Of a stretch of 64,000 bases of DNA, positions 7,970 to 16,611 are shown piece by piece. The DNA is taken from contig CAVOXI010000002.1 in the NCBI GenBank assembly GCA_963700395.1, positions 248,001 through 312,000 of the forward strand, read 5' to 3'. Below the pieces are notes generated by a model, which saw nothing but the letters and a program-made list of their open reading frames with translations, was not told the DNA's origin and did no database searches. Positions within the stretch are counted from its first letter, which is position 1, and the number at the start of each line of letters is the position of its first letter. The position numbers and the translations under genes were made by a program. Origin of the DNA: Prado023 sp963700395 (GTDB lineage: Bacteria > Actinomycetota > Actinomycetes > S36-B12 > CAIYMF01).

Positions 7970-9244
7970 TCACCTACGGGCGCTCGAGGGCGCAGGAAGC
8001 GGCGTGACCGTGTGCGGCTCAGGTCGCGCCGGGCGCCAGACGAGCACGATGCGCCGGCCCAGGCGCACGGCGCGGACGTGGTTGCCGGGGGTGCCCCATG
8101 GGCTGTCGGAGGGCTCAGCCACCGTCATCGCCCAGGATCCGCCCGAGCGGGACAGGACCGACAGCCCGGCGCCGACCCCGTCGAAGGCGACCGACGGCCA
8201 CACCTCGTGCAGGCCGCGCCCGATCCACTCCTCCGCCTCGGGGACCTGCGGAGAAGCCCCCTGGAGGAGGAACTCCCTGACCACCCCGTCGGTGCTGGGC
8301 GCCATCTCCAGGAGCAACCACGGATCCAGCTGCAGTGCCAGGAGGCTGGTGAGCCATTCGCGCTCGGGGTCCGCCGCGTTCGTGTTGCGCAGCAGCAGGT
8401 GCGCGACCCTGCGCACCGTGGCCGTGATCTGCGTCGTCCGCGCCTCGTCGAAGACCTCGCTGGTGCTCCAGATGAGACCAGCCACCCCCACGACCGACTC
8501 ACCCTCCCGGATCGGGATCAGGGCCGTGGCATCGAAGGGGGAGGTGGCCTTCGTCGTCGTGGCCGTCCCCGGGAACTCCGCGACGCGCGCCGCCCGGTCG
8601 CCCCAGAAGTACACGCGATCCTCCACCAGCGAGCTCACGTAGGGGATGTCGCGGGATGGCGGGATGCTGCGCCAGGCGCTGATCAGGTCCGCCGGGACCC
8701 CTGATTGACCCACCAGGCGCAAGGAGTCATCCTCAGCCGCACCGTAGAGGACCACCGCGACCACGCGCTGGGAGGCCAGCAGGTCCGCCAGCAGCTGCGC
8801 CGCCTCGTCGCCCTCGACGATCTGGCCCGCGACTGAGTGCGCCACCGCTGAGAGCACACCAGCTCTCACGTCCGGCTTCTTGGCGAGGGCACTCCAGGTG
8901 GGCGAGGCCGCCGGGGACACGGCCATCCGCCCGTGCAGCAGGTCGTCGGGAAGCGCAGGGGCATCGGCCGCCTGCTCCGGGAGCGTCACACCCACCACCG
9001 TGGCGGCGACCTCCACCAGGCGCACGTTGTGCTCCTGTGACATCGCGCGCAACTTGTCGAAGGCTTCGTCCAGCGTGATGTTGTGCCGCTCCACGAGCAC
9101 GCCCTTCGCCTGCTCGATGACCGCCCTGAGCTTCGCCGCAGACCGCAGGCCCCGGATCTCGTCGCGCAACCCCAGCACGGTGTCGATGAGCGCCGACTCA
9201 GGCGTGTCCGGCCCCGCGGCACGCTCAGGTCGTGAGGCGTTCAT
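7970..9244 (-). CDS. ANTAR-GAF signal transduction protein (ANTAR first)
   Basis: A 424-residue cytoplasmic regulator. ATG 9244 is chosen because CCGGAGG sits about 5 bases upstream. Residues about 30-85 (LRAVIEQAKGVLVERHNITL...AFDKLRAMSQEHN) match the ANTAR RNA-binding domain, which usually suppresses terminators in nascent mRNA. A GAF-type domain follows at about residues 125-270 (VRAGVLSAVAHSVAGQIV to ATALIPIREGESVVGVAGLIW). The last 130 residues resemble a second sensory fold but are not assigned. In most GAF-ANTAR proteins the ANTAR domain is C-terminal, so the order is reversed here. Confidence 0.8.
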   Translation of the reverse strand: MNASRPERAAGPDTPESALIDTVLGLRDEIRGLRSAAKLRAVIEQAKGVLVERHNITLDEAFDKLRAMSQEHNVRLVEVAATVVGVTLPEQAADAPALPDDLLHGRMAVSPAASPTWSALAKKPDVRAGVLSAVAHSVAGQIVEGDEAAQLLADLLASQRVVAVVLYGAAEDDSLRLVGQSGVPADLISAWRSIPPSRDIPYVSSLVEDRVYFWGDRAARVAEFPGTATTTKATSPFDATALIPIREGESVVGVAGLIWSTSEVFDEARTTQITATVRRVAHLLLRNTNAADPEREWLTSLLALQLDPWLLLEMAPSTDGVVREFLLQGASPQVPEAEEWIGRGLHEVWPSVAFDGVGAGLSVLSRSGGSWAMTVAEPSDSPWGTPGNHVRAVRLGRRIVLVWRPARPEPHTVTPLPAPSSARR

Positions 9245-9456
9245 GGCACCTCCGGGGATTCCCGCCCAGGCCGTGGCTCCCGCGTGCCAGGTCACAACTG
9301 CACGATGCGCCCATCACTCGGCAGCCGCACCTCTTGACCTTCCGGCATCAGCTGTCACCTCCCCCAGTCAGGGCCAGTTCCATGCCCCACCAGTTCAAGG
9401 CTAGTCCGCCAATGCGCTCATGCAAAGACCGTGGCGGAGACGCAACAGAGGGGATA

Positions 9457-10686
9457 TCACCGGGTCGCAGGCCAGCGCGAGGCAGGCGGCGCAGCAGGGA
9501 ACGAGGTCGACATCGCCGCATACACCCCCTCCGCGGCCTCGGCCACGTGCCTCCAGTCGAAGCGCTCCTCGACCCGCGAGCGTGCGAGGTCCGACATCGT
9601 CGCGCGAAGACCCGGGGCGCTGAGCAGCCGGCGCACGGCCATCGCTGAGGCGCTCGGGGACCGGCGCTCCACGATCAATCCGGTCTCGCCGTCGTCCACC
9701 ACCTCCACCAGACCAGGCGTGTCCGCCGCCACGATCGGACGGCCGCACGCCATGGCCTCCAGCACGGCGCTGACCGGCGCGTCGTGCCAGGGCAGGCAGA
9801 GCACGACATCGGCCGAGCGGATGAGGGCCGGCATGTCGTGTCGAGGCACGGCAGCGACGATGTCGAGCCTCTCGGCAACGCCCAGCGCCTGCCCCAGGCC
9901 TCGCAGCCGGGCCACGTCGCTGCCGGCGGCCAGGTCATGGCCCAGCGGGCCGCCGGCCACCACCAGCTCGCAGGTCGGAAGCTGGGCGAGGGTCCGGATG
10001 GCATCCTCTGCACCCCCCTCGGGCGCGAGCCCACCCACGCAGAGCAGCCTGTGGTGCCGCGCCACACGTGGGGCCACGGGCCCATCCACGCGGAACGTCG
10101 TGGTGTCCACGCCGTGGGGCACGACGGCGAGACGATCGGCCGGGGTCCCCCTGTCGAGCAGCGCCATCACCTCGGCCTGGGACGTCGCGATCACCCGGTC
10201 CAGCAGCCTTGCGAGGCTGCCCTCCACGTCGAGGGCGGGCACCGTGGCGCCTGCGTCGTGCCGCGGCCTGTTCGCCACCGGGCTCCCCTTCCCATGGAAG
10301 GTGACGGCCACGGGTACCCGCGCTGCCACGCCTGCCTGGGCCGACACCACGGCGCTGTCCCAGTGGTGAGCGTGCGCCACGTGAGGTGGGGACACCATCC
10401 ACCGCAGCACGAGCTCGCTGGCGAAGTCCGGCATGAATGACACCAGCTCGTCGGGGTCCACAGGGCGAACGGGACCGGCATCGATGTGATGGACGGTCAC
10501 CCTCGGGCCGACGCGAACCTCGGAGGGCAGGTCCTGGCTCTCCCGACGCGTGTGCACCTCGACCTCGTGGCCGCGCGCCGCCAGTGCCCGGGACAGGGCC
10601 TCCACGTGGGCAGCCTGCCCCGGTGCCCCGTGTCGCTCCCTGACGGCCAGGGGGCTGGCCGTGGCCGACACCATCGCGATCCTCAC
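9457..10686 (-). CDS. GT4-family glycosyltransferase
   Basis: A 409-residue GT-B fold glycosyltransferase. GTG 10686 gives the typical start VRIAMVSATASPLAVRERHG, and the HGAPGQAAHVEALSRALAARG stretch resembles the GGQxxHVxxLARALARRGH motif of MshA-like GT4 enzymes. HAHHWDSAVV and VAVTFHGKGSP follow. The C-terminal nucleotide-sugar site has DAPVSAVLEAMACGRPIVA, where the usual EX7E pair appears as Asp...Glu. The frame is intact. It begins 29 bases after the stop of the fused GT/sigma gene, so the two form an operon. It probably transfers a hexose from a nucleotide sugar to a lipid or glycan at the inner membrane face; the acceptor is unknown. Confidence 0.85.
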   Translation of the reverse strand: MRIAMVSATASPLAVRERHGAPGQAAHVEALSRALAARGHEVEVHTRRESQDLPSEVRVGPRVTVHHIDAGPVRPVDPDELVSFMPDFASELVLRWMVSPPHVAHAHHWDSAVVSAQAGVAARVPVAVTFHGKGSPVANRPRHDAGATVPALDVEGSLARLLDRVIATSQAEVMALLDRGTPADRLAVVPHGVDTTTFRVDGPVAPRVARHHRLLCVGGLAPEGGAEDAIRTLAQLPTCELVVAGGPLGHDLAAGSDVARLRGLGQALGVAERLDIVAAVPRHDMPALIRSADVVLCLPWHDAPVSAVLEAMACGRPIVAADTPGLVEVVDDGETGLIVERRSPSASAMAVRRLLSAPGLRATMSDLARSRVEERFDWRHVAEAAEGVYAAMSTSFPAAPPASRWPATR

Positions 10687-10714
10687 CCGCCGACCCCCCT
10701 GGCCGCCTCGGTGC

Positions 10715-12538
10715 TCAGGACGGGCCCCTCGGACTCGGGACCAGAGGACCGGGCTGCTCCCAGGCTGTGGGGAGCGGCACGTCGTAGAGGACGTGGTCGC
10801 GCATGGCGGCCAGGGTTCGGGCCAGGACCCGCGAGACGTGGACCTGCGAGATGCCCAGCTGCTCGGCGATCTCGGACTGCGTCCGCTCCCCGTAGAACCG
10901 CAGCAGCAGGATCTGCTGCTCACGCTCGGGCAGCCGCTTCAGCACGGCACGCACGTCGCTGCGGAGCTCCACGAAGTCCAGCTCGGGGTCAGTCTCGCCG
11001 ACGATGTCGGCCACCGAGTCGTTGTCGCCGATCGGGTAGTCCAGCGAGTGCGAGGACCGCGCCTCGCCGTCAGTGCGCTGGGCGAGCAGGACCTCCTCCT
11101 CGACCAGCCCCAACTCGGCGGCCAGCTCGGCACTGGTCACCTCGTGACCCAGTGTCTGTCGAAGCTCCTCTGTCGTGCGCTGCACCTGCAGGGCGGTCTC
11201 CTGCAGGGTCCGCGGTACGCGCACCGCCCACGCATGGTCGCGGAAGTGCCGGCGCAGCTCCCCGAGGATCGTGGGGATGGCGAAGGAGTGGAACTCCTTG
11301 CCGTGCGAGGGGTCGAACCGCTCCGCGGCCCGGACCAGTCCCAGCGACGCGACCTGCACCAGGTCGTCCGTGCTCTGCCCGCGACCCGCGTACCACCGCG
11401 CCAACTGGCGCGCCAGGGGGAGGTGGTCGATGGCGAGCGCGTTGCGTCCCTCTGCGTCCGAGGGCGACGCCGCGATGCACCGGGCGCACGAGTCACGGCA
11501 GTCGACGCACGGGTCGGTGGTGAGGTCGATGACCACGTGCTGCGCTGCCGGTTGGGGAACCTCGTCGTACATCGCCCCGAGCCGCTGGCCGGCGAGGGCA
11601 GGTGCGTGCAGCGTGCGCACGCGCAGCAGCGCCGAGATCCCCATCGCGCGCACATCGAAGGAGTCGCCGATCACGCGGGCGACCGCCTGGCCGAGTCCTC
11701 GTGCGTCGACGGCGGCGTCCACCAGGATGCCGGTCGTCCCCGCGACGACGTGGTCGAGGTGCGCATCCTGGGCCACCGCCACGCTCGGGATCCCGTGCGC
11801 AGCCGCCTCCAGGACATGACCCCCGTGCCGGGAGCCATCGACCCCAGCGACCAGGACCGACGCCCGCTGCCACATCGCAGCCCGCTCCTGCCCGCGCAGC
11901 CCAGGCCGGTAGTCGATCCGGTCGGACACCCCCAGCCCCTCAGCGATGCGGCGGACACCCGCCAGCCGTGACGCCGAGAGCCGCGCGCCGATCACGAGCC
12001 GTGCCGGCGCCCACATGGGCATCGAGGAGACCAGGGCGTCCAGGCTGCCGTCACCGGAGAGGGTGACCACATCCCCGTCGGTCCGGGCACAGGCGTCGAT
12101 ATCGGGCACGCGGATCGGCAGCGGGAAGGATCCCGAGGACAGCGTCCGCACCCCGCGAGCCCGCCAGCGATCCCGCTCGGCGCGCGACAGCGGCAGGACG
12201 GCCGAGACGTGCCGGGCCAGCTCCAGCTCGATCCGCGCACTGCCGGGGACCTCGTCGAAGCTCGCCACGATCGGCGCCCGCGAGCCCGCCTTCAACGCCG
12301 ACAACGTGGCCACCAGGCCCAGCGTGTGGACCACATCGGGCTGCTGCTCGGCCCAGCGCTCCCGCAGCTCCAGGGCCGTCGCCGAGATCGCCGCGGCCAT
12401 GTCGCTGCTGGGACTGGCCCAGGCATCCTCGATCACGGTGGCGCCCGCAGCGCGAAGGGCTTCTGCCATGCCCGTGACTCCACTGCGCGGCATGTGAGAT
12501 ATGTGGATAAGCGGACGGGAGATGACATGGACCAGCAT
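10715..12538 (-). CDS. Fusion of a GT4-like domain and a SigB/SigF-family sigma factor
   Basis: One uninterrupted frame of 607 residues from ATG 12538 (AGAGGG about 8 bases upstream). Residues about 1-345 resemble a GT-B glycosyltransferase, but the catalytic loop reads SRHGGHVLEAAAHG, so the first Glu of EX7E is Ser and the GRLVPEKG-type loop is missing; it is probably a binding rather than catalytic domain. A linker with CVDCRDSCARC follows (about 11478-11512). The C-terminal approximately 230 residues are a complete sigma-70 factor: region 2 (DDLVQVASLGLVRAAERFDP, FHSFAIPTILGELRRHFRD), region 3, and region 4 helix-turn-helix (ERTQSEIAEQLGISQVHVSR). It presumably directs RNA polymerase to stress or envelope promoters, perhaps gated by the attached domain. 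Confidence 0.85.
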   Translation of the reverse strand: MLVHVISRPLIHISHMPRSGVTGMAEALRAAGATVIEDAWASPSSDMAAAISATALELRERWAEQQPDVVHTLGLVATLSALKAGSRAPIVASFDEVPGSARIELELARHVSAVLPLSRAERDRWRARGVRTLSSGSFPLPIRVPDIDACARTDGDVVTLSGDGSLDALVSSMPMWAPARLVIGARLSASRLAGVRRIAEGLGVSDRIDYRPGLRGQERAAMWQRASVLVAGVDGSRHGGHVLEAAAHGIPSVAVAQDAHLDHVVAGTTGILVDAAVDARGLGQAVARVIGDSFDVRAMGISALLRVRTLHAPALAGQRLGAMYDEVPQPAAQHVVIDLTTDPCVDCRDSCARCIAASPSDAEGRNALAIDHLPLARQLARWYAGRGQSTDDLVQVASLGLVRAAERFDPSHGKEFHSFAIPTILGELRRHFRDHAWAVRVPRTLQETALQVQRTTEELRQTLGHEVTSAELAAELGLVEEEVLLAQRTDGEARSSHSLDYPIGDNDSVADIVGETDPELDFVELRSDVRAVLKRLPEREQQILLLRFYGERTQSEIAEQLGISQVHVSRVLARTLAAMRDHVLYDVPLPTAWEQPGPLVPSPRGPS

Positions 12539-12844
12539 CGAGGACCCTCTACTCAGATGAGAGCTGAATGCCCACGTGGTACCTGCTGGCTGAAGCACAC
12601 ACAAGGCTTACTTGGGAGTACCCCGAGAGGGGCGTTCCATACGTGATCGAACCGAGTTCTGGTTGCGCTGTTGAGAGCACAATGCTCGGTCCCGAGGAGG
12701 GGAATCCGTACGCCACGCTGCTGGACGCAGCAGGAGGGTATCAGGCCAGTACCGCGCCACGCCAGTATGCGAGCACGGTACTACGGGTCGCGTGCCGCGC
12801 CCCACACCAGATCGGGGACGGGCACGCGGTCGCGGCTGCTCCTG
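12539..12844. other. Intergenic region upstream of the sigma fusion gene
   Basis: About 300 bases with no supported gene, lower in GC than its surroundings. It must hold the fusion-gene promoter; apart from the GTAT/GGGTAC candidate, nothing stands out. Short frames here lack domain features or ribosome sites. Confidence 0.5.
12618..12642 (-). promoter_or_regulatory. Candidate SigF-type promoter of the GT-sigma fusion gene
   Basis: Read on the minus strand, GTAT, a 15-base spacer and GGGTAC lie about 80 bases before ATG 12538. SigF/SigB-family promoters are usually GTTT, 15-17 bases, GGGTAT, so this is a near match and would fit autoregulation. A single motif of this kind can occur by chance. 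Confidence 0.3.
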
Positions 12845-13400
12845 CTACCCGGACGCCTCGACGTCGCCGCCCTGGTTGCGATGATGAGCCTCGTCCACGG
12901 CTTCCTGGAGCTGCGACTGCGTCATCCTCGATCGGTGCTCCACGCCGGCCCTGCGGGCGAGCTCGTAGAGCTCACTCTGCGAGCGTTGCCGGTGGGACTT
13001 CCCCGGCTCGTGGTTCAGGGCCGCATCACGACGGATGCGGAAGACCTTGCCCATCCGCCGGCGCTCCGCGATCGGCACCTTCTCCAGCAGCGGGGGGAGC
13101 ACCGACTCGCGTTCGACCGCGACGAGCTCACGTGTCGCCTCAGCCAGGCTCGCCTCGCTCGTCAGCCTCGCTCTCGAGGGCGGAGCTGACGCGGTCCACC
13201 TCGGCGAGCACCTCCGGGGCAGGCGACCCGGGCAGGGCCGAGTACACATGCTCGACAGCCGCGGCGAGGTGCGCCCGGAGACGTCGACGAAGGTCGCCGC
13301 CAGGGTCCTGGAAGCCCCTGCTCACCCGCCCGCAGCGATCGGCCAGGATGAGCAGGTCACGGTGCTCGGACTGGAAGACGAGTCCGATGTCGCTGGCCAT
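12845..13400 (-). CDS. Hemerythrin-like protein with Rho-N-like tail (frame change near 13160)
   Basis: Two overlapping minus-strand frames join into one protein of about 185 residues from ATG 13400 (MASDIGLVFQSEHRDLLILA). The N-terminal helices carry SEHRDLL and RAHLAAAVEHVYSALP, a hemerythrin-like arrangement. After the frame change near 13155-13170 the text continues SLAEATRELVAVERESVLPP and LEKVPIAERRRMGKVF. The end, SQSELYELARRAGVEHRSRMTQSQLQEAV, resembles a Rho N-terminal or SAP-like helical motif. It is a probable helical stress protein. The frame change looks like a one-base indel, since sense continues immediately on the other frame. Confidence 0.6.
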
Positions 13401-13723
13401 GAGTCCTATTACCCGGTGCCCTGCCTTCCATACGCCTCCCCCGGTCGCGGGCACCGTGCGAGGGGTCATCGACACGTCGATGGACGCCCGGGATGCCGAC
13501 GGCCCGCACCGAAGCCCGCGACCCGGGGATGGCGAGACGGGCGACCGATTCGTCGGGAGTGTCAATGAATGCGTCGAGTGACGTGCGCCACAAACACCGA
13601 TCCAGCCCGCCCGATGGTCAGGGGGGCGCCGGAGGAGCGCCTACCTTGGAGGGGAGGGAGACAGCGGCGTCGTCTCCGGTCACAGGGGGGAGCCAACGGG
13701 GACCACGAAGGGAACCGAACCAC

Positions 13724-14686
13724 GTGCTCCGCACATCTCCTCGCCCACCACGCAGCACAGCCGGCCGCGTCCCTGCCCTGCGGGGCCTCCTCTGCCTGGC
13801 CGCCCTGTTCTCGACCATGTGCATCAGCGGCGCCGCCAGCGCGGCAACTCGTCCGGTGCCCCCTGCGCCCACGCCGCCCGCGGCTGGTGCTCCGGCTGGC
13901 GGTCGGGTGATGGGCGTGTACTGGACCGGGTGGCGTCCGTCGCCGGGCCTGGAGCAGCTGCCCGCCGACTACAACGTCGTCTACCTGTTCGCCGCACACC
14001 GGTCGACGGGCGGCAGGGTCGCCTGGGACTACGCACGACCTGAGGGCATCGAGACCCTGCGTGCCGGTGGTGCCCAGGTCATCCTGTCCGCCGGCGGTGC
14101 CGGCTCGGGGATCTCCTTCACCTCGCGTGCGATGTCCTCTGCGTTCGTGGACTCGGTGGAGGCGATCAGCACCTCCTGGGGCGGCACCCGCGCCCGCCCG
14201 GCGTTCGACGGCCTGGACTTCAACACCTTCGAGTCCGAGGCGACACCGAACGCCACGGAGTACGTGTGGATGGCCCAGGAGCTCAAGCGCCGGTTCGGTG
14301 CCAGCTTCCTGATCACCTGCCCACCGGCCCCGTGGAACGCCACGGACCGAGCGTTCGTCCGGACGATGCTGGCCTCCGGAGCCCTGGACTACGCCGCCCC
14401 GCAGTACTACGACGGTCCGGGGCTTTCCGACCCGACCCACATCGCCGACTCGGTGCGCACGTGGGTCCGTGACGTCGCCGGAGGGGACGCCAGCAGGATC
14501 GTGGTCGGCTTCGGGATCGAGCCCGGATCAGCCAACTACTCGACCACCGCCCAGGTCGCCCAGGCCTGGAACCAGATCGAGGCCGAGTTCCCCACCATCC
14601 GCGGCGCCTTCGTCTGGAGCCACGCGGGTGACCAGGCCAACGGATGGGGCCTCGCCACCACGATCGGCCCCCTCGTCCGCCACTGA
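13724..14686 (+). CDS. Secreted GH18-like protein without accessory module
   Basis: A 320-residue exported protein. GTG 13724 follows AAGGGAA and gives a classic signal peptide (basic start, GLLCLAALFSTMCISGAASA, cut before ATRP). After a Pro/Ala linker the barrel starts VMGVYWTGWRPSPG. The chitinase-type strand reads FDGLDFNTFE, where GH18 enzymes have DGxDxDxE, so the middle Asp is Asn and the spacing to Glu is one longer. Later parts are LITCPPAPW, YAAPQYYDGPG, VVGFGIEPG and RGAFVWSHAGDQ. Likely role: binding or cutting an N-acetylhexosamine-type glycan outside the cell. A hairpin terminator follows. It is a close paralogue of the next gene. Confidence 0.8.
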   Translation: MLRTSPRPPRSTAGRVPALRGLLCLAALFSTMCISGAASAATRPVPPAPTPPAAGAPAGGRVMGVYWTGWRPSPGLEQLPADYNVVYLFAAHRSTGGRVAWDYARPEGIETLRAGGAQVILSAGGAGSGISFTSRAMSSAFVDSVEAISTSWGGTRARPAFDGLDFNTFESEATPNATEYVWMAQELKRRFGASFLITCPPAPWNATDRAFVRTMLASGALDYAAPQYYDGPGLSDPTHIADSVRTWVRDVAGGDASRIVVGFGIEPGSANYSTTAQVAQAWNQIEAEFPTIRGAFVWSHAGDQANGWGLATTIGPLVRH

Positions 14687-14694
14687 CACGCCCT

Positions 14695-14734
14695 GCCCAA
14701 CGCCCCGACCGGCTCACCGGCCGGGGCGTTGGGC
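14695..14734 (+). terminator. Rho-independent-type hairpin after the first GH18-like gene
   Basis: GCCCAACGCCCCG pairs perfectly with CGGGGCGTTGGGC, with an inner CCGG/CCGG pair and a short loop. There is no long T run, as is common for actinobacterial terminators. It separates the two GH18-like genes. Confidence 0.8.
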
Positions 14735-14910
14735 TGTTGTGGCGTGACGCCGGTCGCCTGCGGCGCACGGTCCTGCGGGGCCGACAGGCGCGCCGGTGAG
14801 TCAGTGGGTACTCCGTCGGTGGCGGGCAGGACCAAGGACTTCAAGTCCTCTCGAATCGGCGTCCCGATCCGTAGATGAGCGCACCACCACTCAACTACGA
14901 AGGGAACACC

Positions 14911-16582
14911 GTGGGCACACGCCCCGAACAGGATCGTCGAACCAGCCAGGGCCGCGTCTCCTCATTGGCGGTGTTCGTGGGACTGATAGCACTGATCTCG
15001 ACGTTCCTCGTCGGCTCTGCAGCTGATGCGGCATCGGTCCCCGCCTCGCTCGTGGCGGGCGCTCGGGTCCAGGTCGGCACCGGGCAGTTCGTGCTCGATG
15101 GTGTGAACATCGCCCGGGGGGTCGATGACCTCGTCGCCTACACCCGGACCGGGACCCAGACCGTGAGCCCCGCCAACCAGTGGGGCACCGAGGCCGCCGT
15201 CCTCGACGGCAGGGTGACCGCAGTCCGCAGCCGCAACGCCGGCACCGCAGCCATGGCCATCCCGACCAACGGGTTCGTGCTCTCCGGCCACGGAGCAGCC
15301 CAGGTCTGGCTCAACACCTACGCCAAGGTGGGAGCCACCGTCACCCTGCCGACCGCGACACCGGTCACGCTCGCCGCCGGGAACCCCGTGACCGTGGCTG
15401 CTGGCCGGTTCGTGCTCGATGGTGTGAACATCGCCCGGGGGGTTGATGACCTCATCGCCTACACCCGGACCGGGACCCAGACCGTGAGCCCCGCCAACCA
15501 GTGGGGCACCGAGGCCGCCGTCCTCGACGGCAGGGTGACCGACGTCCGCAGCCGCAACGCCGGCACCGCAGCCATGGCCATCCCCACCAACGGGTTCGTC
15601 CTCTCCGGCCACGGAGCAGCCCAGGTCTGGCTCAACACCTACGCCACGGTCGGGGCCGTCGTCTCGACCACGACCACGGTCACCGCCCCGCCCACGCCGA
15701 CGCCGACACCCACGCCGACCCCGACGCCCACGCCGACCGTGACGCCGACACCCACGCCCACCCCGACGCCGACCGTGACGCCGGCACCCGCGCTGGGCAA
15801 GGTGGCCGGTGTGTACTGGACCGGGTGGAGCCCGACGCCAGGACTGACCTCCCTTCCCTCCGGCTACAACCTCGCCTACCTGTTCGCCGCGCACACCACC
15901 GGCGGTGGCAAGGTCGCATGGGGCTACGCCGCACCGCAGGGCATCGAGACCGTGCGGGCCCGCGGGATGAAGGTCATCCTGTCCACCGGCGGCGCCGGCT
16001 CCGGGATCTCCTTCACCTCCCGCACCATGTCGACCGCGTTCGTTGACTCCGTCGAGGCGATCAACACCTCCTGGGGTGGCACCCGCGCCCGCCCGGCCTT
16101 CGACGGCCTGGACTTCAACACGTTCGAGGCCGCAGGCGACCCCGAACACCACCGAGTACGTGTGGATGGCCCAGGAGCTCAAGCGCCGGTTCGGTGCCAG
16201 CTTCCTGATCACCTGCCCGCCGGCGCCGTGGAGCGCTGTGGACCGCGCCTTCGTCAAGGCGATGCTGGCCTCAGGCGCCCTGGACTACGCCGCCCCGCAG
16301 TACTACGACGGTCCCGGCCTGTCCGACCCGACGTACATCGCCAGCTCGATCCGCACCTGGATCAATGATGTCGCCGCAGGCAACGCCAGCAAGATCGTGG
16401 TCGGATTCGGGATCGAGCCGGGAGCAGCCAACTACTCGACCACCGCCCAGGTCGCCCAGGCCTGGAACCAGATCGAGGCCGAGTTCCCCACCATCCGCGG
16501 CGCCTTCGTCTGGAGCCACACGGGTGACCAGGCCAACAACTGGGGCTTCGCCAACACCATCACCCCGCTCATCCGCAACTGA
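14911..16582 (+). CDS. Secreted GH18-like protein with two VLSGHG modules (one-base frame change near 16135)
   Basis: GTG 14911 follows CGAAGGGAAC, the same leader as the paralogue upstream. Order: signal peptide (LIALISTFLVGSAADAASV), module 1 (about residues 53-140), module 2 (about 160-245), a Pro-Thr linker of PTPTPT type, then the GH18-like barrel from VAGVYWTGWSPTPG. Each module contains ANQWGTEAAVLDG and IPTNGFVLSGHGAAQVWL. The barrel has FDGLDFNTFE and LITCPPAPW as in its neighbour. Against that neighbour there is exactly one extra base at 16131-16136, after which the frame continues to the TAG-free end at 16582. Probably a glycan-binding or glycan-cleaving wall protein of the extracellular glycan locus. 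Confidence 0.8.
15088..15646 (+). repeat. Two 238-bp nearly identical direct repeats encoding the tandem modules
   Basis: Bases 15088-15325 and 15409-15646 are offset by 321 and differ at only a handful of positions, mostly third-codon ones. They encode the two consecutive modules of the GH18-like protein. The near identity at silent sites indicates a recent internal duplication or gene conversion. Confidence 0.9.
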
Positions 16583-16611
16583 GACGACCGCCACCCACCA
16601 CCTCGACCGAC

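Noticed and set aside
14825..14880. tRNA-like stretch (AGGACTTCAAGTCCTCTCGAATC) before the second GH18-like gene
   Set aside because: It has a possible anticodon-like hairpin but no acceptor stem, D arm or matching T arm around it. At most it is a small palindrome near the promoter.
15690..15785. Short repeats resembling a CRISPR or satellite array
   Set aside because: They encode the Pro-Thr linker between module and barrel of the GH18-like protein, in frame.
16131..16136. Programmed ribosomal frameshifting in the GH18-like gene
   Set aside because: No slippery heptamer or following pseudoknot; the paralogue lacks the extra base, and similar breaks occur in many unrelated genes here.
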